Source: Thalassobium sp.
GTDB lineage: Bacteria; Pseudomonadota; Gammaproteobacteria; Pseudomonadales; Oceanobacteraceae
Direction of reading: 5' to 3'
DNA: 64,000 bases
NCBI GenBank assembly: GCA_002733205.1
Contig: NVUW01000001.1
Location: 682,001-746,000 of the forward strand
Position 1 is the stretch's first letter; every line of letters starts with the position of its first letter. The notes beneath the pieces were generated by a model. It saw nothing but the letters and a program-made list of their open reading frames with translations, ran no database searches and was not told the origin of the DNA. Position numbers and translations under genes: made by a program. This document shows, piece by piece, positions 40,805 to 49,696 of the stretch.

Positions 40805-43057
40805 ATGATGATTAATCGTTGGCTGTCGGGGGTGATATTTCTATCACTCCTGTCATTTTTTGCCGTAACGTCTGCGGCTGAACCCTCTGTAAAACCCTCT
40901 GATGTACGCATCATTATCGATATCTCCGGCAGTATGAAGGAGACAGATCCCGATAATCTGCGTATTCCTGCCTTAAATTTGCTGGTTGAATTATTACCGG
41001 ATCAAGCTCAGTCCGGAGTCTGGACATTTGGTCGTTACGTCAACATGTTGGTACCACTGCGGTCGGTTGATCAGGCGTGGCGTGACGCTGCAAAAGCGCA
41101 GGGACAATCAATTAACTCGGTTGGTTTACGCACCAATCTCACCGATGCGTTGGCCAGGGCCAGTTGGAAAGTCGCAGCCGACAGTGGTTTTAATCACAGT
41201 GTTATCCTGCTGACCGATGGCAAAATCGACATGGCTGAAGCCGGTCAGGATGCTGATAAAGTCAACGCTGCAGAAAGGGAACGCCTCTTTAGCGAAGTGT
41301 TGCCTGTTTATGCCGCCGCCGGTGCCCGTATTCATACCCTTGCACTGTCGGAAGAAGCGGACAAAGAATTACTGCAACAAATATCGCTGGAAACCGGTGG
41401 CCTGTTTTTGCAGGCTTCCAGCGCGGATGAATTACTGAAAGCGTTTCTGAAAGCCTTTGACCGTGCGGTACCGGTTGAACAAGTCCCGATGGACGACAAC
41501 CGCTTTGATATTGATGCCAGCGTCAAAGAGTTTACGGCACTTATTTTCCGTAAAGGTGGTGGTAAAGAAACCCGTCTTGTTCAGCCCAATGGAACCGTTA
41601 TTGCCTATCAGGGGGCGCAGCAGCAGGCGTCTGTGCGCTGGCATCGGGATGTTAATTTCGATTTGATCACCGTGCAGTCACCGGAGGCCGGAAGCTGGGC
41701 TGCTGATGCTGACCTCGACCCTGATAACCGTGTGCAAATCCTTTCTGATCTGACCTTGAGCGTTGATGGTCTGCCGATCAGTTTGTTTTCCGGTAATCCG
41801 ATCGATCTTGCGATAGCGCTGAAAAACGCCGGCACCGTGGTGGCCGAAGATGCGCTGTTACGTCTTACCGATATCAGTCTTAAAGTCACTGCCCCGGATG
41901 GTCGCTCGGGCAGTAAATTATTATCAGACCCGGAAAAACTACCGGAAGATGGTGTTTTCCGTGAGGCATTAACCCGTCTCTCACAGGTTGGTGAATACCG
42001 TTTTGAAATCAATGCCATTGGTCGCACATTCCAACGTCGCCAGGTGTTAAGTTCCACATTAATGGAACCGCTGCGGGTTGAGGTGAATCCTCTGCCAGCT
42101 GAGCAGAAAGTTGAAATTCGTGTTATTCCGGAAGGCGCCAACGTCGACTCGGGCCTGAGTCGGGTGATCGCTAAAATAAGCAGTCCGGACGAGAGCTCAA
42201 TCATTCAATCGATGGAGTTTGATGCTGAACGACAAGCCTGGTTGCTGGATTTACGCGCTGATAAAGGCCCGGGGAGCTATGACGTTGTACTGAATATCCG
42301 CGGCGTGTCCAAGGGCGGGGCGACGTTCAAAAGTAAGCCTGATGATATTCGTATTGAATTCCCATTGGTCGATCCTGATGCGCCGGTTACGCCAGATAAT
42401 CAGGCAGAAGAGGCTGCATCGACTGCGGATTTGCCTGCGGCTGCAGAGGTTGCTCCTGCGGTTGCTGAAAACGCCAGTGATGACAAAGCATCAGAAGTGA
42501 ATGCTGCGACAGATAAACCAACAGAAGAAAAGGCACCTGAAGAAGAAGCAGCCGAAGCAGCGCCCGTCGTTGAGCCGGTGAAACCGGATCTTGCCAAACG
42601 TTTTGCTGAACAGGAGGCTGAAACAGAAGCTCCTGTAGCTGAAGAAGAAGGCATCGCCTGGTGGGTGTACCTGCTTCTGGCGCTGGGGAATCTGCTCATT
42701 TTTGGCGGAGCCGGTTACTGGTGGTTTATGAAGCGCCGTCAGAGTAAAGATGCTGCTGCGCCGGCATCGGCCGACCATAAGGCGCTGCCGGATGATCTGC
42801 AGCACGACGACCTGACGGATGAAGATTTTGCCGGCGATTTTGATGCCTTCGATGGCGAATCGGAAGAAGAAATACCGCTGCCATCCTCTGCGCCATCTTC
42901 CATGGGAGGAGATGCTGATATCAATGTCTCGATGGATGATGATTTCGACATTGATCCGGATGAAAACAAAGCCGCAGACGAAGATTGGGGTGAATTCGAC
43001 ACCAATGATGATTCGCTTGCCGATGCCGCCGATGATGACACTAATAAACCCGGCTGA
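40805..43057 (+). CDS. VWA-domain membrane protein (TIGR03503-like)
   Basis: 750 residues from the ATG at 40805, with GGGAGC upstream. A signal peptide (cleavage near residue 24) leads into a periplasmic von Willebrand A domain with an intact metal site DISGS (Asp39, Ser41, Ser43) and LLTDGKID. Beta-rich Ig-like segments follow (about 240-520), then an Ala/Glu-rich linker, one membrane helix (about residues 618-640, IAWWVYLLLALGNLLIFGGAGYW) and a very acidic cytoplasmic tail (DDLTDEDFAGDFDAFDGESEEE...). The N-terminus matches TIGR03503 as I recall it. Its position before a MoxR ATPase and a CoxE-type VWA protein suggests it is a client or partner of that pair. Confidence 0.83.
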   Translation: MMINRWLSGVIFLSLLSFFAVTSAAEPSVKPSDVRIIIDISGSMKETDPDNLRIPALNLLVELLPDQAQSGVWTFGRYVNMLVPLRSVDQAWRDAAKAQGQSINSVGLRTNLTDALARASWKVAADSGFNHSVILLTDGKIDMAEAGQDADKVNAAERERLFSEVLPVYAAAGARIHTLALSEEADKELLQQISLETGGLFLQASSADELLKAFLKAFDRAVPVEQVPMDDNRFDIDASVKEFTALIFRKGGGKETRLVQPNGTVIAYQGAQQQASVRWHRDVNFDLITVQSPEAGSWAADADLDPDNRVQILSDLTLSVDGLPISLFSGNPIDLAIALKNAGTVVAEDALLRLTDISLKVTAPDGRSGSKLLSDPEKLPEDGVFREALTRLSQVGEYRFEINAIGRTFQRRQVLSSTLMEPLRVEVNPLPAEQKVEIRVIPEGANVDSGLSRVIAKISSPDESSIIQSMEFDAERQAWLLDLRADKGPGSYDVVLNIRGVSKGGATFKSKPDDIRIEFPLVDPDAPVTPDNQAEEAASTADLPAAAEVAPAVAENASDDKASEVNAATDKPTEEKAPEEEAAEAAPVVEPVKPDLAKRFAEQEAETEAPVAEEEGIAWWVYLLLALGNLLIFGGAGYWWFMKRRQSKDAAAPASADHKALPDDLQHDDLTDEDFAGDFDAFDGESEEEIPLPSSAPSSMGGDADINVSMDDDFDIDPDENKAADEDWGEFDTNDDSLADAADDDTNKPG

Positions 43058-43210
43058 ATAACACCACGCCCGCCTGGCGGGCTGTAAAGGCCTGCACGGG
43101 TTCGGTCCGGCCGGTAACCCCGGGTTGCTGGCCGCTAATGCCTTGCTGATAAGCACCCCCAACCATATACTGCTGACCTATTTTGTCGAATGAATGACTT
43201 AGAGGTTAGT

Positions 43211-44053
43211 ATGAAGTTTCAGGGCACCCAGGAATACGTTGCAACGCCGGATCTGCAGCTGGCAGTGAATGCCGCCATCGCATTACAGCGTCCACTGCTG
43301 TTAAAAGGGGAGCCTGGTACCGGTAAAACCATGCTGGCTGAGCAATTAGCCGAGTCTCTGGGTACCGACCTGATTCAATGGCATATTAAAAGCACAACGA
43401 AGGCTCATCAGGGCCTTTATGAATACGATGCTGTATCGCGTTTGCGTGATTCCCAGCTGGGTGTCGACAAAGTCCATGACATTGCTAACTACATCGTCAA
43501 AGGCAAACTGTGGCAGGCGTTTACTGCCGACAAACCCGTTGTTCTGCTGATCGATGAGATCGATAAGGCCGATATCGAATTCCCTAACGACCTGCTGCTG
43601 GAACTCGATAAAATGGAGTTCTTTGTGTACGAAACGCAGGAACGTATTGTCGCCAGGCACCGCCCGATCATTCTGATCACCAGTAATAATGAAAAAGAAC
43701 TGCCGGATGCATTTTTACGCCGCTGCTTCTTCCATTACATCGACTTCCCCGATCGCGACACGATGAAAGCCATCGTTGATGTGCACTTTCCGCGCATTCA
43801 GGCTGAACTGGTGCGCGATGCGCTGGACGTTTTCTTCGATGTGCGTAAGGTGCCGGGCATGAAGAAAAAGCCTTCTACCTCTGAATTGATTGATTGGCTG
43901 AAATTGCTGATGGCTGATGAGGTAGGTCCGGACGTGTTGCGTAACGCCGACCACACCAAAGCCATTCCGCCGCTTTATGGTGCGCTGCTGAAAAATGAGC
44001 AGGATGTACAGTTGCTGGAAAAACTGGCTTTTATGAGCCGTCGTAAAGGCTGA
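43211..44053 (+). CDS. MoxR-family AAA+ ATPase (second copy)
   Basis: 280 residues from the ATG at 43211 (AGAGG upstream). Walker A KGEPGTGKT (32-40), Walker B VLLIDEIDKA (111-120), then IILITSNNEKELPDAFLRRCFFHYIDFP with sensor 1 and arginine finger. It is shorter than and clearly distinct from the MoxR at 510-1436, and belongs to the subgroup that pairs with CoxE-type VWA proteins. These pairs act as metal-cofactor or complex-assembly chaperones in characterised cases (for example CO dehydrogenase maturation). It is followed four bases later by its VWA partner. Confidence 0.92.
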   Translation: MKFQGTQEYVATPDLQLAVNAAIALQRPLLLKGEPGTGKTMLAEQLAESLGTDLIQWHIKSTTKAHQGLYEYDAVSRLRDSQLGVDKVHDIANYIVKGKLWQAFTADKPVVLLIDEIDKADIEFPNDLLLELDKMEFFVYETQERIVARHRPIILITSNNEKELPDAFLRRCFFHYIDFPDRDTMKAIVDVHFPRIQAELVRDALDVFFDVRKVPGMKKKPSTSELIDWLKLLMADEVGPDVLRNADHTKAIPPLYGALLKNEQDVQLLEKLAFMSRRKG

Positions 44054-44057
44054 TCTG

Positions 44058-45239
44058 ATGCTGATCGATTTCTTTCAGACCGTCCGTAACGCCCGCGTAC
44101 CCTGTTCAGTGCGTGAGTATCTGGATCTGGTTCAGGCTGTTAAAGCGCATGTGGTGTTTGCCGACCTCGACGAGTTTTATGCACTCGCGCGATTGTGTCT
44201 GGTTAAAGATGAAAAACACTACGACAAATTCGATAAAGCTTTTGCTGCTTATTTTCAGGGGCTGGATACGCTGCCTTCGTTTATGGAAGAGGCGAACATT
44301 CCTGCCGAATGGATGCGCAAAGAGCTCGAACGCATGCTGTCGCCGGAAGAAATGGCCAGAATCGAAGCGCTTGGTGGTCTGGATAAAGTGCTCGAAGAGT
44401 TTAAAAAACGTCTCGAAGAGCAGCATAAACGCCACCAGGGTGGCAATAAAATGATCGGCACTGGCGGCACCTCCGCCTTTGGTGGCAATGGCTATAACCC
44501 GGAAGGTATTCGTATCGAGCAGGGTAAGTCACGCCATAAAAAGGCAATAAAAGTCTGGGAACAGCGGAATTACAAAGATCTGGATGACAGCATTGAGCTG
44601 GGTATCCGCAATATCAAAGTGGCGCTGCGCCGGTTGCGCAAATTTGCCCGTCAGGGCTCGGTAGAAGAACTGGATCTTGGCGATACCATTGCTTCCACTG
44701 CACGTAATGCCGGTTTTCTCGACATTAAAATGGTGCCGGAGCGGCACAACTCGGTGAAAGTGCTGCTGTTTTTTGATATCGGCGGCTCAATGGATCCGCA
44801 CGTCCGTGTGTGCGAAGAATTATTCTCCGCCGCCCGCACCGAGTTCAAACACATGGAAATCTTTTATTTCCATAATTGCCTGTACGAGTCCGTATGGAAA
44901 AATAATATCCGGCGCAATAATCAGCGCACCGATACCTGGGATATCCTGCGTAAATTCGGCCCGGACTATAAAGTGATCTTTGTCGGTGATGCCATGATGG
45001 CACCTTACGAAGTGACTCATGTAGGTGGCAGTGTAGAGCACTGGAACGAAGAGGCCGGTGCAGTGTGGATGCAGCGTATGGCTGATCAATACGGCAAGCT
45101 GGTGTGGCTGAATCCGGCACCGGAGTCGTACTGGGGGCAGGGCGGATCGCTGGGGGCTATCCGTGAAATTGTCAATCAGCATATGTATCCGCTGACGCTG
45201 AAAGGGCTGGAAACGGCAATGCGTCATCTAAGTAAATAG
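44058..45239 (+). CDS. CoxE-type VWA-domain protein
   Basis: 393 residues, cytoplasmic. The N-terminal part is helical (MLIDFFQTVRNARVPCSVREYLDLVQAV, PAEWMRKELERMLSPEEMARIEALGG). The VWA part has LLFFDIGGSMDPH: Gly242 replaces the first Ser of the usual D-x-S-x-S metal site, which as far as I remember is normal in this subgroup, and VGDAMMAPYEVTHVGGSVEHWNEEAG is also typical. Partner of the MoxR ATPase just upstream; such pairs load or activate other proteins. Ends 127 bases before the envelope gene cluster. Confidence 0.9.
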   Translation: MLIDFFQTVRNARVPCSVREYLDLVQAVKAHVVFADLDEFYALARLCLVKDEKHYDKFDKAFAAYFQGLDTLPSFMEEANIPAEWMRKELERMLSPEEMARIEALGGLDKVLEEFKKRLEEQHKRHQGGNKMIGTGGTSAFGGNGYNPEGIRIEQGKSRHKKAIKVWEQRNYKDLDDSIELGIRNIKVALRRLRKFARQGSVEELDLGDTIASTARNAGFLDIKMVPERHNSVKVLLFFDIGGSMDPHVRVCEELFSAARTEFKHMEIFYFHNCLYESVWKNNIRRNNQRTDTWDILRKFGPDYKVIFVGDAMMAPYEVTHVGGSVEHWNEEAGAVWMQRMADQYGKLVWLNPAPESYWGQGGSLGAIREIVNQHMYPLTLKGLETAMRHLSK

Positions 45240-45366
45240 AATGAATGAGAATTAACTCAAGCTGTACGAATGTACCGATTGATTGAGTGGCGCGCTTTAT
45301 AGGACAATGGCGCACGAATGGCACGGATGCCCACATAACTAGAAAAATGAAAAGGGCTTTAGACCG

Positions 45367-46092
45367 ATGTTGGTCCTGGGGAATCTCTGGCGTCCGCTCA
45401 CCTTTAAGTTGAGTCGGCTGCTCTATATCACCACGTTCTGTATGATCTGTGCTCCATCGTGGGCGCAACAGGAACAACTGTATCTGCGCAAAGGTCCGGG
45501 CAGCTCCTTTCCTGTTATCTTCGAAGTCTCTTCCACTGAACAACTACAACCGCTGTATCTGCAGGGTGAATGGCTGCTGCTAAGTAATGGCCGCCGTCAG
45601 GGTTGGTTGCCGGTGCGTGAGGTACCCGAATCCTCCGGGCTCAGCCGCGCCCAGTTATGGTATCTGAACGACGCATTGCGCCCGGGTGACTGGCATGTAC
45701 AGGGTGGCTGGAACAGCGAAACGGCACTGCAGGTGGGCATCAGTTATCCGCTTGATCGTTATCGTCTGGCGGCGCGTTATACCCGTTCTGATGCCGGCGA
45801 GCAGGCGTGGCAAAGTGCAGAGCTGGGTTTTGAACACCTATTTTCCCGCTACTCCGGCTGGTCTTTGCAAGGGTTTGCCGGATTAGGCCTTGGGCTTAAT
45901 GAAGAAGGCAGTCGTCGTTGGGATGAGCAGGGGCGGGAAACATCAACGGCAATTTTTACCTTGTCCGGTGATGTTATCTGGCCTCTGGAAACACGCCTGG
46001 ATCTGCGGCTGCGTTTGCAGGCTTCCCAGGCACTGGGCGCTGATCAATCTGCACATACGGCCATCGCGCTGATCTGGAATCTGAGTTTATGA
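45367..46092 (+). CDS. SH3-like domain fused to a predicted outer-membrane barrel
   Basis: 241 residues with a signal peptide ending near PSWA-Q (about residue 33). Residues 35-85 form a bacterial SH3-like domain (LYLRKGPGSSFPVIFEV, QGEWLLLSNGRRQGWLPV). The rest alternates polar and hydrophobic residues with aromatic girdles (WHVQGGWNSETALQVGIS, YRLAARYTRS, WSLQGFAGLGLGLN) and ends in ALIWNLSL, like a small beta barrel. SH3 domains of this kind bind peptidoglycan or peptides. First of eight overlapping or closely spaced genes up to 53459. Its stop overlaps the next start (ATGA). Confidence 0.75.
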   Translation: MLVLGNLWRPLTFKLSRLLYITTFCMICAPSWAQQEQLYLRKGPGSSFPVIFEVSSTEQLQPLYLQGEWLLLSNGRRQGWLPVREVPESSGLSRAQLWYLNDALRPGDWHVQGGWNSETALQVGISYPLDRYRLAARYTRSDAGEQAWQSAELGFEHLFSRYSGWSLQGFAGLGLGLNEEGSRRWDEQGRETSTAIFTLSGDVIWPLETRLDLRLRLQASQALGADQSAHTAIALIWNLSL

Positions 46093-46694
46093 AGTATCTG
46101 ATCCTTTGTTTATTGTCTTTGCCACTGCTGTCGGTGGCGGAAACCACCGATATTTACCAGCCACGGATCAAAGTTGCCGGGCTGGAACAATCAGAAAATA
46201 TCAGTCGCCGTTATGGCAGTTGGGGAATCGGTGTTGCTCAGCAGGCGCAGGATAATCTCAGTGGACGAACGGCATTGAATATCAGTGCACGCTGGTTTGC
46301 CGGAGAGCGCTGGTACTTGTTGGGTACCGCACAATACGCTCCGTTTAATCGCGATGAAATCCGTAATGGCAGTGGCCAGGTTTTACTGGAGTCGGGCGAA
46401 CAGGCCAATGTGCTGGCCGGCGGCGCCGGGTACGCTTTTCTGCAGGGTACAGCCAGTCTTAATGGGCATATGAGTTATCCATGGCAGGTGGCCGTGGAAG
46501 GTTTGCTGGGCGAGCAATACACTGGTGACAGCAGTGGCCGCTATTCTGGCCTGGCGTTCTCCTGGCAGCTGCTGGGCGATGATTACTGGCTGGCGACTGA
46601 ATGGCGAACATACCAGAGTGACGACAGTCGCCTGGATAAGCTGAACGTAAACAAAGGTGTGCAATGGGGCATTTCATTCGGTTCTTATTTCTGA
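46089..46694 (+). CDS. Secreted protein, predicted outer-membrane beta barrel
   Basis: 201 residues with a short signal peptide (cleavage near SVA-E, residue 17). The mature sequence has regular amphipathic strands (GSWGIGVAQQ, TALNISARWFAGERWYLLGTAQYAPF, WQVAVEGLLGEQYTG, GLAFSWQLLG, WLATEWRTYQS) and ends GVQWGISFGSYF with the terminal Phe typical of barrels recognised by BAM. I do not recognise a named family. In the Myxococcus Glt and Nfs machines small barrel proteins are encoded next to the TPR proteins; this may be the equivalent. Overlaps the redoxin gene by 31 bases. Confidence 0.72.
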   Translation: MKYLILCLLSLPLLSVAETTDIYQPRIKVAGLEQSENISRRYGSWGIGVAQQAQDNLSGRTALNISARWFAGERWYLLGTAQYAPFNRDEIRNGSGQVLLESGEQANVLAGGAGYAFLQGTASLNGHMSYPWQVAVEGLLGEQYTGDSSGRYSGLAFSWQLLGDDYWLATEWRTYQSDDSRLDKLNVNKGVQWGISFGSYF

Positions 46695-47185
46695 GTCTGG
46701 TCGCTCTGACGGTTCAGGCTGCAGAGTTGAAAAGCACAGAAACGCTTGCTCCGGGCCAGCGGGTTGATGATTTCTCCATGCCTTCGGCCATCGGTGGCTG
46801 GGGACAGCGCCTGTCAGAACAGCGTGGCAAACCGGTTATGCTGGTCTGGCTGGACCGCTGCGACCAGTGCGAGGAAGAACTGGTGCGTTATCAGCTACTG
46901 GCAGAGAGTTATGCGCTCGATCATCTGGTTGCCTGGTTTATCTGGGCGCCACGCAAGAATGATCGGCCACCCAAAATGCGTTTGCCGGTGTTATTGAATG
47001 ACCGGAAGTGGTCGCAGAGCTGGGGTTTTAATCCGCGCCCTGCGATCATGCTGATTAATAATGATGGTGTGCTGGATCATCTGATGTTGGGCGATTTATC
47101 CGCGCACTATGACGAAACTGAAAAGACACTGGCGCAATGGATGGCGAAACAACAGCTGCAAGCCAGTGCGGAGAACGAAAAATGA
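46664..47185 (+). CDS. Periplasmic redoxin with CxxC
   Basis: 173 residues. Signal peptide of about 20 residues, then a thioredoxin/redoxin fold: GQRVDDFSMPSAIGGWGQRLSEQRGKPVMLVWLDRCDQCEEE with Cys66-x-x-Cys69, and a cis-Pro region WGFNPRPAIMLINNDG. The position in an envelope operon suggests disulfide control or folding of neighbouring proteins, but only a few cysteines occur in them (mostly lipobox Cys and the pair in the TonB-like protein). ATG at 46664 lies within the preceding gene with AAGG seven bases upstream, so it is translationally coupled. Confidence 0.8.
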   Translation: MGHFIRFLFLSLVALTVQAAELKSTETLAPGQRVDDFSMPSAIGGWGQRLSEQRGKPVMLVWLDRCDQCEEELVRYQLLAESYALDHLVAWFIWAPRKNDRPPKMRLPVLLNDRKWSQSWGFNPRPAIMLINNDGVLDHLMLGDLSAHYDETEKTLAQWMAKQQLQASAENEK

Positions 47186-47700
47186 AAAAGACATCAATGC
47201 TGGCCGGATTTATGTTGTTGGGTGTACTGGCTGGTTCTGTGCAGGCTGAGACAGCCGATGCCAATATTGCGGCCGATATTGTGCAGGTTAAACGTTCGGT
47301 GTTGGAGCTGAATAAAGATTTGTATGAGCTGGAGGAAGATCTGCTCAGTCCGGCGACAACCCGCGCGGCATTTTATTTCTCTCTCACCTATGGCGAATTT
47401 TTTGAGCCGTTGTCGATTGAAATTATGGGCAGTGGATTTGAGGCTGTGCGCCATATTTATACCGAACGCCAGGTCGCGGCGTTGCGTATGGGAGCTGTTC
47501 AGCCATTAGCCAATATTAATTTAGGGCCAGGTAAGCACAACCTGCGTGCTGTTATTCGCGGCGTGGATCAGCTTGGCCAGAATCGCGAGCTGGTTGTCGA
47601 ACAGCAGGTGGAAAAAACCGATAAGCCGCTGCTGCTTGAATTTGTTGTCAGTGATCTTGCCGAGCAGCAGAGCGCTCGTGCGCAGCTGAAATTCTGGTAA
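47182..47700 (+). CDS. Small periplasmic protein of unknown function
   Basis: 172 residues from the ATG at 47182, a four-base overlap with the redoxin gene. Signal peptide (about residues 1-22, cleavage at VQA-E). A predicted coiled helix (IVQVKRSVLELNKDLYELEEDLLSP) precedes a beta-sandwich-like region (FYFSLTYGEFFEPLSIEIMGSGFEAVRHIYTERQVAALRMGAVQPLANINLGPGKHNLRAVIRGVDQ). The role may parallel the soluble periplasmic GltC of Myxococcus, but I cannot show homology. No cysteines apart from none in the mature part. Confidence 0.75.
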   Translation: MKKTSMLAGFMLLGVLAGSVQAETADANIAADIVQVKRSVLELNKDLYELEEDLLSPATTRAAFYFSLTYGEFFEPLSIEIMGSGFEAVRHIYTERQVAALRMGAVQPLANINLGPGKHNLRAVIRGVDQLGQNRELVVEQQVEKTDKPLLLEFVVSDLAEQQSARAQLKFW

Positions 47701-47725
47701 CCGGCGTACGGATGACGATTTCCTG

Positions 47726-49696
47726 ATGCGACATTATTTATTGCTACTTCCACTGCTGTGTGTGTTGTCGGTTGCCCGTGCTGCTGACGGCGATGTCACG
47801 GCGGAAGTGATCGTAGCACAACCGGCTACCCTGCTGGCGTCCCCGGATGATGTACCGGAAAACGCCGCGCAGCGTCTGCTGCGTGGTGCCTTTTATTTTC
47901 ATTATCTGACCAATAATTACCAGCAGGCACTGGTCAGCCTTGATCAAATGCAAAACGCTGGAGTACCGTCAGAAAACATAGCTGAAATCACCGTAATGAA
48001 AGCGGCGGTTTTACTTGCGCTGGGACTGGAAGCGGATGCCGATGCCTTGTTTGCTGACATTGAAGCGCGTGGTGGAGAAGCTTCGGCTAACGCCTGGTAT
48101 CACCTTGCCCGCCGTTGGCAGGCACGCTCAGAATGGGAAAAAGCCGAACGCTGCATTCGCCGTGCATTGCAGTTGAATGAACGCGCTGACAACCCTGCTG
48201 TCCATTTGAACAAAGCCTATCTCGAAGAAGCAAAGTTTATTCTGGTTGCCAGTTTGGCACAGCAGGATAGGGCTAATGAAGCCGCCGATGCTCTGGCAAC
48301 CATGACGCAGAGTGGCATCTGGACCGGCTATGCCCGTTACAACCAGATATTGTCGTTAATGCGCCTGCATGCGGTCAGTCGTGATCTGGAAAAGTTGATC
48401 GAAGAAGCCAGTTATTATTTGCCCGATAATTATGAAGGGCAGTCGTTAAAAGATCGGATTTTACTGGTCGCCGGTATCTACGCGCTCGATGCCGGAAAAT
48501 ATCGTCAGGCTGAAGCCTATCTGCGTCAGATCAGTCTCGACAGTGCCTTTACCGCCCCTGGATTATTGCAATATGGCTGGTCTTTGGTTGATCAGTGGAA
48601 ATACGAAGAAGCCATGCAGCCATGGCGGATTTTACAGCAGCGCTTCAGTGAATTTCATCCGGCGGTTATTGAATCCATTCTCGCGGTTCCTCACGCCCTT
48701 GAATTATTAAATGCGACCACTCAGTCACTGAAGACCTACGAGTTTGTTGAAAAAAGACTGGTCGGCATGCTTGATGCCTTACGGGCTCAGAATACAACAG
48801 CTGACGTTTCATCCTGGCTCGATGAGTGGGAAGAACAACAGCAGGGGCAATCCTGGGGCTGGCAGCGTGTACGTCTTGGCGATATGCCGGATGGCCCGAT
48901 GTCCCGGACCTTGCAGGATCTGCTGGACGATGCTGACTTTAACCAAATGACCGCCGGGCTGCACGATCTGAGCAGTATGTTAAATGACGTCCAGCGGCAA
49001 CAGCAGGATTTGTTGTTATGGCAGGCCGTTTTGCAACAGCGCCAGAAAAAGCTGTCCGGCCTTGATGCCGAGAAAAAACTGCAGCGCCTGGAGCAACGCC
49101 AGGCTGAACTGACCCGTCAAGTGCTGGCGTTGCAGCAACGCCTGTATGATGAAGATAAAAAAGTATTTTCCTTCGCCTCTGAAACCGATCAGGGCAATGT
49201 CGATCATCTTGCCGCTGTCGTGCCGCGCATTGAATTTCTGCAACGCCTGAATACACCGACCCGTGACCTCGGTATTTATAAAGAACGCTGGCGCCGCAGC
49301 CGTGGCCTGCAGTTATGGCGTATATATGAAGAAAAACCAGAGCGGCAGTGGCAGGCACAAAAAAATTACTGGCAGCTGCAGGGCGTTACGTCGTCGTTGC
49401 TCGAGCAACTGGACAATACCCGTACCGCTTTGGCGTGGGCTGACAGCAGCTGGGTTGGTTTCCCGCAGCGTGTCGCCCGGCAGCAGGTGGCTTTGCAACA
49501 ACAGGAGCAACAATTGCAACAGTTGCATAAGCAACAGCGTGAGCAAATCATTCGTCGGGTGTCGCAGCACATGGCTGAACTGGATGTCCGCATTACCGAT
49601 TATCTGGCCCAGGCCCGTCTTTCTGTTGCCCGCCTTTATGACGATTCGTTACAGCAACAGATTGCCGGTGGCGAAGCGGAGGGCAAAAATGAATAA
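47726..49696 (+). CDS. Large periplasmic TPR/coiled-coil protein
   Basis: 656 residues with a signal peptide ending at ARA-A (about residue 19). The first two thirds hold TPR-like helical pairs (FYFHYLTNNYQQALVSLDQM, AWYHLARRWQARSEWEKAERCIRRAL, YALDAGKYRQAEAYLRQI). Residues about 410-480 and 585-640 are long Gln/Leu-rich coiled coils (QQQDLLLWQAVLQQRQKK; RVARQQVALQQQEQQLQQLH). No membrane segment beyond the signal. TPR scaffolds of this type occur in the Glt and Nfs machines. Overlaps the next gene by eight bases. Confidence 0.78.
   Translation: MRHYLLLLPLLCVLSVARAADGDVTAEVIVAQPATLLASPDDVPENAAQRLLRGAFYFHYLTNNYQQALVSLDQMQNAGVPSENIAEITVMKAAVLLALGLEADADALFADIEARGGEASANAWYHLARRWQARSEWEKAERCIRRALQLNERADNPAVHLNKAYLEEAKFILVASLAQQDRANEAADALATMTQSGIWTGYARYNQILSLMRLHAVSRDLEKLIEEASYYLPDNYEGQSLKDRILLVAGIYALDAGKYRQAEAYLRQISLDSAFTAPGLLQYGWSLVDQWKYEEAMQPWRILQQRFSEFHPAVIESILAVPHALELLNATTQSLKTYEFVEKRLVGMLDALRAQNTTADVSSWLDEWEEQQQGQSWGWQRVRLGDMPDGPMSRTLQDLLDDADFNQMTAGLHDLSSMLNDVQRQQQDLLLWQAVLQQRQKKLSGLDAEKKLQRLEQRQAELTRQVLALQQRLYDEDKKVFSFASETDQGNVDHLAAVVPRIEFLQRLNTPTRDLGIYKERWRRSRGLQLWRIYEEKPERQWQAQKNYWQLQGVTSSLLEQLDNTRTALAWADSSWVGFPQRVARQQVALQQQEQQLQQLHKQQREQIIRRVSQHMAELDVRITDYLAQARLSVARLYDDSLQQQIAGGEAEGKNE

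Noticed and set aside
42400..43162. Minus-strand Ser/Ala- and Ile-rich frames opposite the VWA gene's tail
   Set aside because: They are products of the biased Ala/Glu/Asp coding on the plus strand.
43058..43210. Terminator after the VWA gene (GCCCGC-CTG-GCGGGC)
   Set aside because: The hairpin is real but lacks a T-tract, and the following genes seem functionally linked, so termination is not supported.
49263..49688. Upstream extension of the giant TPR lipoprotein
   Set aside because: It overlaps the previous gene out of frame, reads as Arg/Ser/Cys-rich noise, and would bury the lipobox signal peptide.
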